Below, one piece after another: positions 1-3,855 of a stretch of 11,152 nucleotides of DNA (positions are counted from its first letter, which is position 1; each line of letters opens with the position of its first letter). The notes beneath the pieces were generated by a model. That model did no database searches and had not been told where the DNA came from. It was given only the letters and a program-made list of their open reading frames with translations. This DNA is from Deltaproteobacteria bacterium (GTDB taxonomy: Bacteria; Desulfobacterota; Syntrophobacteria; BM002), in NCBI GenBank assembly GCA_017861095.1, contig JAGFXI010000035.1, forward strand, positions 1-11,152, in the 5' to 3' direction. The position numbers and the translations under genes are program-made.

Positions 1-318
1 AAGGCGATAATCGCTGAATCCTATGAACGCATTCACCGCAGTAACCTGGTAGGGATGGGTGTGCTGCCCCTCCTCTTTCAGGAAAGCCAGAGTTGGAGAA
101 ACCTCGGATTGGACGGCTCCGAGACGTTTTCCATCATCGGTATCGAGAGCATGAAACCCAGAAAGGTGCTCCAGGTAAGAGCGGCAAAGAAGGACGGCAA
201 TGAGGTTGCCTTTCAAGTAATCGCGAGGCTGGATACGGAAATCGAGGTGGAATATTTCGCCCATGGCGGCATTCTGCCGTGCGCCCTGCGAAAGATACTG
301 GGAGAAGGAGAGCATTAA
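1..318 (+). CDS. acnA: Aconitate hydratase (AcnA type), C-terminal fragment
   Basis: This is the last 105 residues of a cytoplasmic [4Fe-4S] aconitase, which interconverts citrate and isocitrate in the TCA cycle. The gene enters the window already open in frame 1 and ends at TAA 316-318. The fragment holds the domain-4 signature AESYERIHRSNLVGMGVLPL, which contains the active-site SNLVGMG loop, and the typical C-terminal ending with HGGILPCALRKIL. The long ERIHRSNL form points to the AcnA/IRP-like subfamily rather than AcnB. The catalytic cysteines and the start lie outside the window. The flavodoxin gene begins 18 nt downstream on the same strand, so the two are probably cotranscribed. The family call is firm; the exact subfamily is inferred from this short piece. 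Confidence 0.93.
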   Translation, partial: KAIIAESYERIHRSNLVGMGVLPLLFQESQSWRNLGLDGSETFSIIGIESMKPRKVLQVRAAKKDGNEVAFQVIARLDTEIEVEYFAHGGILPCALRKILGEGEH

Positions 319-336
319 AGCGAGAGGAGAGAAACC

Positions 337-774
337 GTGGCAAGAGCACTTATCGTCTTCGCGAGCAGGATCGGGACCACCCAGAAAATTGCCGAGCTCA
401 TTGCCGAGGGTGTTCGCTCAGCGGGGGCCGAGGCGACCGTCATCCCTGCCGCAACCATCAAGCGTGAGGCGGAGCTCGAGGGCTACGACGCCTATGTCTT
501 CGGATCTGCCACGTATCATGGCGACATGATGCAGCCCATGAAGACGTTCCTCTTCCTTGCGGAAAAGGCCCATCTGGAAGGTAAGGTGGGTGGCGCCTTC
601 GGGGCATATGGGTGGAGTGGTGAAGCTTCAGTCCGCGTTTTCGAGACCATGAAGAATGTCTTTAACATGAAGATGGTCAGCCAACCACTGCGCCTGAAAT
701 CCGCTACCGTGGGAGGCGGCGCCGAGGTGGCCCGTCAGTATGGCCGTCAAATCGGCGAGAAATTGACCCAGTAA
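337..774 (+). CDS. Flavodoxin
   Basis: A 145-residue single-domain flavodoxin, an FMN-binding soluble electron carrier. The N-terminus (ALIVFASRIGTTQKIAELI) is a beta strand followed by the FMN phosphate-binding loop (SRIGTTQ at about residues 10-16) and helix 1. FGSATYHGDM near residues 55-64 and FGAYGWSGEA near 88-97 match the two loops that flank the isoalloxazine ring. The YGWSGEA form is the one seen in the flavodoxin domain of A-type flavoproteins (FprA / rubredoxin:oxygen oxidoreductase) and in short anaerobe flavodoxins. The start is GTG 337, preceded by a purine-rich GAGAGGAGAG ribosome binding site at 322-331. It follows the aconitase by 18 nt. Its redox partner is not visible here. 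Length is normal for the family. Confidence 0.92.
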   Translation: MARALIVFASRIGTTQKIAELIAEGVRSAGAEATVIPAATIKREAELEGYDAYVFGSATYHGDMMQPMKTFLFLAEKAHLEGKVGGAFGAYGWSGEASVRVFETMKNVFNMKMVSQPLRLKSATVGGGAEVARQYGRQIGEKLTQ

Positions 775-829
775 CCCGGTAACCAACCACCGGCAGAGCT
801 GATGGTTCAAGCGCTATTGCTACGCCTGG

Positions 830-845
830 TGGCACGGGGTCTGCG
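830..845 (+). promoter_or_regulatory. Sigma-54-like -24/-12 element (weak candidate)
   Basis: TGGCACG, four bases, then CTGCG. The -24 GG (831-832) and -12 GC (843-844) are correctly spaced, and only one consensus base (the first T of TTGC) differs. It lies between the convergent flavodoxin and minus-strand genes and faces no plus-strand gene, so it could be a chance match or drive a short RNA of about 856-980. No enhancer site was recognised. Confidence 0.2.
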
Positions 846-940
846 ACTTCAAGCCGCGCTTCAGCCACACGGTGGAGGCCGCAGTTTCCCTGCGCCGTCC
901 AGCACCACAGCGAGGTCCCGGGAAGATTTCAGAAATAAGG

Positions 941-982
941 GACAAAAAACAAAAAGGGAAGGACGCTCGCTCAGTCCTTCCC
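941..982 (-). terminator. Rho-independent terminator of the minus-strand exported-protein gene
   Basis: Read on the minus strand, a perfect 9-bp stem (GGGAAGGAC at 982-974 with GTCCTTCCC at 964-956) with a 9-nt loop is followed at once by a T-rich tract (TTTTTGTTTTTTG, 955-943). It lies about 95 nt after the stop codon of the 1078-1443 gene. There is no T-tract on the plus-strand side, so it serves the minus gene rather than the flavodoxin. A second, smaller stem (AAAGGG/CCCTTT, 1039-1057) lies between the stop codon and this terminator. Confidence 0.88.
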
Positions 983-1077
983 TCTGTGCCGATTCCATTG
1001 CTCCCCAATGTAGTTCAGAGAAAGGGGTTATGTCCCTAAAAGGGGGTTTATCCCTTTATCCGTCCCTATCGGGTTGC

Positions 1078-1443
1078 TTACTTGGCTTCCTTTACAGCGG
1101 TGACCGTCAGGACCTTCTTGCCATCCTTCTCGGCAACGATGCCGGTGGCAACAACCTTCTTGCCAACCATCTTAGACATATCCATGCCGGCACACATGTA
1201 CTCGCCATCAGCAGCCTTGAGCATCATGCCCATCTTGCCCTTCTCCACCGTGCCGGTGATGTCCTTAGCAGCAGGAGCCGGAGCAGGAGCCGGGGCAGCA
1301 GCAGGGGCAGGGGCAGCCGCGGGGGCAGCCGGCTTGGCCGGAGCAGCCGCGGGGGCTGCGGGCTTCGCCTGGGCCATCGCCATTCCAGCCAGGGCAACAA
1401 ATGCAAACACTGCGCAAACTACGATGCTGATAATCTTCTTCAT
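1078..1443 (-). CDS. Small exported protein: signal peptide, Ala/Pro linker, Met-rich OB-like domain
   Basis: A 121-residue protein. Residues 1-24 are a Sec signal peptide (MKK, hydrophobic core, likely cleavage after AMA at residue 24). Residues 26-59 are a low-complexity Ala/Pro linker with two near-identical KPAAPAAAPA units, a type of spacer that holds a domain away from a membrane or wall. Residues 60-121 form a compact beta-rich domain (ITGTVEKG... VGKKVVATGIV... VLTVTAVKEAK) that resembles small periplasmic OB-fold proteins; this is a judgement by eye. It contains a cluster of soft ligands (MGMM, then MCAGMDMSKM, about residues 71-92), which could bind a soft metal; that is inference only. 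The start ATG 1441-1443 has a strong GGGAGGAG ribosome binding site at 1448-1455. It stands alone with its own terminator. No specific function can be assigned. Confidence 0.85.
   Translation of the reverse strand: MKKIISIVVCAVFAFVALAGMAMAQAKPAAPAAAPAKPAAPAAAPAPAAAPAPAPAPAAKDITGTVEKGKMGMMLKAADGEYMCAGMDMSKMVGKKVVATGIVAEKDGKKVLTVTAVKEAK
1267..1368 (-). repeat. Ala/Pro-coding low-complexity repeat inside the exported-protein gene
   Basis: GC-rich imperfect tandem DNA encoding residues 26-59 of the 1078-1443 gene. Two 10-residue KPAAPAAAPA units are followed by an alternating PA stretch. Such tracts change length easily by slippage. Confidence 0.8.
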
Positions 1444-1729
1444 GTTCTCCTCCCTCTCGCGAGTTCGTTAGTCAGCAAACACCGTTCTGTTAGCCTTACA
1501 ACCCCAATCCCTTCTTTCGCGCGGTGGAGAGAACGCGCCGGGCCTTAGCGATGTTGCTGTCACACTGCAGCTTTGGTTTCGCCCGCCCGGTTTTCCCCCC
1601 TCGCACAAAAGACCAACCTTTGTGTGACCTCTAACGGTCAGGGAGCTCGGCGACCGTAGAAGTGAGCAATAGCCATGCCATATTCGCAAAGATATCGATT
1701 TCTTTATGTTTCCTTCACTTTAAGAAAAA

Positions 1730-1758
1730 TTGATCGGAATTTGTGCTTCCGATTTAAT
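1730..1758 (+). promoter_or_regulatory. Distal promoter candidate with an operator-like inverted repeat
   Basis: TTGATC (1730-1735), a 17-nt spacer, and TTTAAT (1753-1758, 5 of 6 to the -10 consensus). The spacer is spanned by a perfect 7-bp inverted repeat ATCGGAA-N7-TTCCGAT (1733-1739 and 1747-1753), with further pairing AAATT/AATTT outside it. The dyad therefore overlaps both promoter elements, as a repressor operator would. The same repeat could form a hairpin in RNA. The first good gene downstream on this strand is hgcA, about 400 nt away. Confidence 0.45.
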
Positions 1759-2019
1759 TTCAGGCATCTTTCTTACCTCTGAGCATTTGTCGCTCATACC
1801 ACACGGAACCATTATGGAAATCAAAAAATACGAACTTCAAGGACCGATCTACGCCTCACAGGAACTCTCTGTTCCTATTTTTGCCTTTCCACAGCGCCTC
1901 TGCTCCACCTCAACCCGGCACCTCGTGTACTTCTGAATAAGAGACCGGTCTTTCCGCAACTTACCCAACGAGCCGAGGGGAAGAGATTGGCGCTTCCGGG
2001 GTGTTTTTTCAAGAGAAAA

Positions 2020-2048
2020 TTGAAAAGGCGAGCTCGCTGTCCTAATAT
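2020..2048 (+). promoter_or_regulatory. Proximal hgcA promoter candidate with a palindrome in the spacer
   Basis: TTGAAA (2020-2025, 5 of 6 to consensus), a 17-nt spacer, and TAATAT (2043-2048). The spacer contains the perfect 10-bp palindrome GCGAGCTCGC (2028-2037). A transcript would start near 2055, about 110 nt before the ATG at 2163. A dyad between -35 and -10 is where metal-sensing regulators of the MerR and ArsR families often bind; whether such a protein acts here is unknown. Confidence 0.55.
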
Positions 2049-2062
2049 TAATGATGCAAGGG

Positions 2063-2079
2063 GCGACACGAGGTGTCGC
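2063..2079 (+). promoter_or_regulatory. Leader hairpin upstream of hgcA
   Basis: A perfect 7-bp stem GCGACAC/GTGTCGC with a 3-nt loop lies just after the predicted transcription start of the proximal promoter. A second small stem CCCC-GGCA-GGGG (2134-2145) lies 17 nt before the ATG at 2163. There is no T-tract, so these are not terminators; they may protect the 5' end or affect translation. Confidence 0.45.
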
Positions 2080-2162
2080 TCGAAGCGCTTAGACACCACA
2101 CGGTTGGCAGGTCTAACGCCCTCATCGGGTAAGCCCCGGCAGGGGACGTGGAAGAGAATGCC

Positions 2163-3320
2163 ATGGCAGATGAAAGGGAATGCCTTCAGCAAGAAGGTCC
2201 ATCGGGCTGTGCTTCTACCGGCGTGACCCTCAAGCAGATGGAGTCGTGTTGAGCTCCCACGAGCTCCCCGGGCGGGGAGCACGTCGATGAGGGCGCCTCG
2301 TGGTTCTTGGGCTGGAGGGAGATAGGTTCGGGCAGAGTGGCCCGTGTCGCCACCGACATCACCCTGCCCGACCGGCTGGGAGGCTGGGGCGTCAGGTGGG
2401 GTATCAACCGGATGCACTACACGGTCGCGGCCGGATTGTACGCCGTCGGCCAACCAGGATCTCAGTCACCGGTCCTGGTCTCTGCCAACTACAAGCTCAC
2501 CTTCGATCAGCTTCGTCGCGAACTTGCGGGGAGAGACGTGTGGCTCCTGCTCCTCGAGACCTTTGGCATCAACGTCTGGTGTGCAGCCGGCAAGGGAACC
2601 TTCGGTACGCTCGAACTGATCAATCGCATCAATCGCACCGGCCTGCCCACGCTCGTCGCCCACCGCACCCTGATCGTTCCGCAACTCGGCGCCCCCGGGA
2701 TCGCCGCGCACGAAGTCAAGAAGGCGACGGGCTTCAAGGTTCACTATGGTCCGATCCGGGCTGAGGATCTCCCGGAGTTCCTGGACCGGGGCATGGAGGT
2801 AACACCGGCGATGAGACGCGCTCGCTTCAACCTCAGGGATCGCCTGGTGCTCATCCCGGTGGAGGTGGTGCAAGCCTGGAAGCCGACCCTCATCATCTGC
2901 CTGCTTATTGTTGTTGTATGCGCCTTTGCAGTCAGGGACTTCCGGTTCTTTTCACTCCTTCCGGTGGGTCTCCCGCCCACGGTCCTTTACTTGGTGGCGC
3001 TCCTCGCGGGTTCCGTAGTGACCCCTATTCTCCTTCCCTGGATTCCCGGACGAGCATTCTCTCTGAAAGGGGCGCAGGTTGGTCTGCTCTCGGCGATTCT
3101 CGCCGCTCTCGTGATGGGCTCCACGTGGAAGGTGGCCGACCTTGTCGCCCTCTTGTTCGTGGTCCCCGCAATCACCGCGTACTTTGCCCTCAACTTCACG
3201 GGCTGCACGACGTTTACCTCGCTCTCGGGAGTGGAAAAAGAGATGCGAATCGCGCTCCCCGTGATTATCTTGGCATTCGTCGTCGGCGTTGTCGTCTGGA
3301 CGGTCGGGCTGTTGACTTGA
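2163..3320 (+). CDS. hgcA: Corrinoid methyltransferase HgcA (mercury methylation), with an in-frame TGA, candidate selenoprotein
   Basis: HgcA is the membrane-anchored corrinoid protein that transfers a methyl group to Hg(II), forming methylmercury. The signature NVWCAAGK is present (residues 137-144, cobalt-ligand Cys140 from this start), with GTFGT after it, PQLGAPGIAAHEVK, five membrane helices (about 242-258, 270-291, 304-320, 326-345, 363-384) and the C-terminal NFTGCTTFTSLSGVEKEM. The start is the uncertain part. From ATG 2163 (GGAAGAG at 2150-2156) the frame is open except for TGA 2250-2252 (codon 30). The conventional alternative is TTG 2307, giving 337 residues with the key Cys at 92. 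That start cuts into the conserved N-terminal stretch (SWFLG ... GRVARVAT), and there is no start codon between the TGA and that stretch. I therefore propose read-through as selenocysteine: 385 residues with Cys29-Sec30. First gene of the operon; hgcB follows after 7 nt. Identity is near certain; the N-terminus is a hypothesis. Confidence 0.93.
2250..2284 (+). promoter_or_regulatory. Candidate bacterial SECIS element at the hgcA in-frame TGA
   Basis: The TGA (2250-2252) is followed by a hairpin: upper stem GCTCCCC (2263-2269) with GGGGAGC (2274-2280), apical loop GGGC (2270-2273), one A-A mismatch (2262/2281), and a lower stem ACG/CGT (2259-2261 with 2282-2284). Seventeen nucleotides separate the TGA from the loop, and the loop begins with G. 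The published description of bacterial SECIS elements (spacing about 16-37 nt, upper stem 4-16 bp, loop 3-14 nt with a G in its first two positions) is met on every point. A GC-rich hairpin can arise by chance, so the support comes from its combination with the coding evidence. Confidence 0.6.
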
Positions 3321-3327
3321 GGACATC

Positions 3328-3615
3328 ATGTCACCGCGATATTTGAAAGATGTTGTCACCCTTCAACTGGACGAAGAAAGGTGCAGCGGCTGCGGCATGT
3401 GCACCCAGGTGTGCGTCCACGGGGTCTTTGCCGTAAGTAAGAGCATCGCGCACCTTGTCGACAGGGATGCCTGCATGGAGTGTGGCGCTTGCGCCAGGAA
3501 CTGCCCGGTGGAGGCGGTCTCGGTGCGATCTGGCGTAGGCTGTGCCTATGCGGTATGGAAAAGCTGGTTTCGACGAAAGAAGGAAGGCGGTGAGGTGGGG
3601 TCCGCCTGCTCTTGA
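3328..3615 (+). CDS. hgcB: HgcB, 2[4Fe-4S] ferredoxin of mercury methylation
   Basis: A 95-residue dicluster ferredoxin, the partner of HgcA; it is thought to reduce the corrinoid and to deliver Hg(II). Cluster motif 1 is C19-x2-C22-x2-C25-x3-C29, followed by VHGVF. Motif 2 is C49-x2-C52-x2-C55-x3-C59-P (CMECGACARNCP). The family-specific GVGCA with Cys72 follows, then a basic tail and a C-terminal Cys94. Two details differ from the usual form. The residue after C29 is Val rather than the Pro common after a cluster's last cysteine. The C-terminus has Cys94-Ser95 rather than the two adjacent cysteines known from the Pseudodesulfovibrio ND132 protein. The start ATG 3328 has GAGGAC overlapping the hgcA stop, so translation of the two is probably coupled. 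Confidence 0.95.
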   Translation: MSPRYLKDVVTLQLDEERCSGCGMCTQVCVHGVFAVSKSIAHLVDRDACMECGACARNCPVEAVSVRSGVGCAYAVWKSWFRRKKEGGEVGSACS

Positions 3616-3635
3616 GGAAGACGAGGTGAAGGGCC

Positions 3636-3842
3636 ATGGAACGAAAGATTTTATCTGTGCCGACGATCACCTGCGGCCACTGTGTTATGACGATTAAGCG
3701 CGAGCTTGGGGAAGTAAGAGGCGTTTCACGCGTCGAGGGTGATCCCGCGACCAAGAAGATAACGGTTGAGTGGGAGGCTCCCGCCACCCTGGATGCGATC
3801 AAGTCCACCCTTCGGGAGATCAACTACCCGGCTGCCGAATAA
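3636..3842 (+). CDS. copZ: CopZ-like heavy-metal-associated chaperone
   Basis: A 68-residue stand-alone HMA (ferredoxin-like fold) domain. The metal site is TCGHC (Cys13 and Cys16) in the usual loop after strand 1, followed by an amphipathic helix (VMTIKRELGEVRGV) and the remaining beta-alpha-beta part. Such proteins carry Cu(I), or in the MerP branch Hg(II), to a membrane transporter. Here it sits 20 nt after hgcB, with a GAGGTG ribosome binding site around 3625-3630, and 13 nt before the P-type ATPase. It is therefore probably the soluble donor for that pump. The loop is TITCGHC rather than GMTCxxC. The metal cannot be settled from sequence: copper is the default, while mercury or another soft metal is possible given the operon. 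Confidence 0.88.
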   Translation: MERKILSVPTITCGHCVMTIKRELGEVRGVSRVEGDPATKKITVEWEAPATLDAIKSTLREINYPAAE

Positions 3843-3855
3843 TGGAACACGAGTC

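Larger units (their letters stand above)
1444..2162. other. Long intergenic region between divergent genes; hairpins and promoters but no convincing gene
   Basis: No ORF here shows recognisable protein features. On the minus strand, 1604-1650 could form the leader of the 1078-1443 gene: stems CACAAA/TTTGTG (1604-1609 with 1619-1624) and ACGGTC/GACCGT around 1633-1656. I could not match these to a known riboswitch. The stretch from about 1690 to 1850 is clearly more AT-rich than its surroundings and carries the distal promoter listed separately. A 10-bp palindrome AGACCGGTCT lies near 1943. From 2020 onward the region is the proximal promoter and leader of hgcA. No ArsR- or MerR-type regulator gene is encoded here. 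Confidence 0.6.

Noticed and set aside
804..830. T-loop-like string GGTTCAAGC as a tRNA hint
   Set aside because: No acceptor, D or anticodon stem can be formed around it.
802..1548. Plus-strand open frames (802-1548 and 1082-1471) across the minus-strand gene
   Set aside because: They are antisense shadows of the Ala/Pro-rich gene and its flanks. The minus frame has a signal peptide, a ribosome binding site and a terminator.
1556..1615. Minus-strand resemblance to a c-di-GMP (GEMM) riboswitch: GGAAAACC followed by CCAAAGC
   Set aside because: Only short conserved-looking strings match. The required paired regions and the tetraloop receptor could not be arranged around them.
1814..1936. 40-residue frame starting ATG 1814 downstream of the distal promoter
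   Set aside because: No proper ribosome binding site and no recognisable features. It could be a leader peptide, but nothing supports it beyond its position.
2108..2160. Possible cobalamin riboswitch before the corrinoid protein gene, because GGCAGGTCT is the complement of part of the B12 box
   Set aside because: The match is on the wrong strand and partial, and the other conserved blocks of the riboswitch are absent.
1875..2453. 192-codon minus-strand frame upstream of and over the start of hgcA
   Set aside because: No recognisable domain and an Arg/Pro-rich composition typical of antisense frames in GC-rich DNA. It lies over the hgcA promoter, leader and N-terminus.
3613..3640. Reading the hgcB stop (TGA after Cys94-Ser95) as a second selenocysteine
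   Set aside because: No stable hairpin follows. The next bases are the ribosome binding site of copZ, and HgcB has its normal length at this stop.
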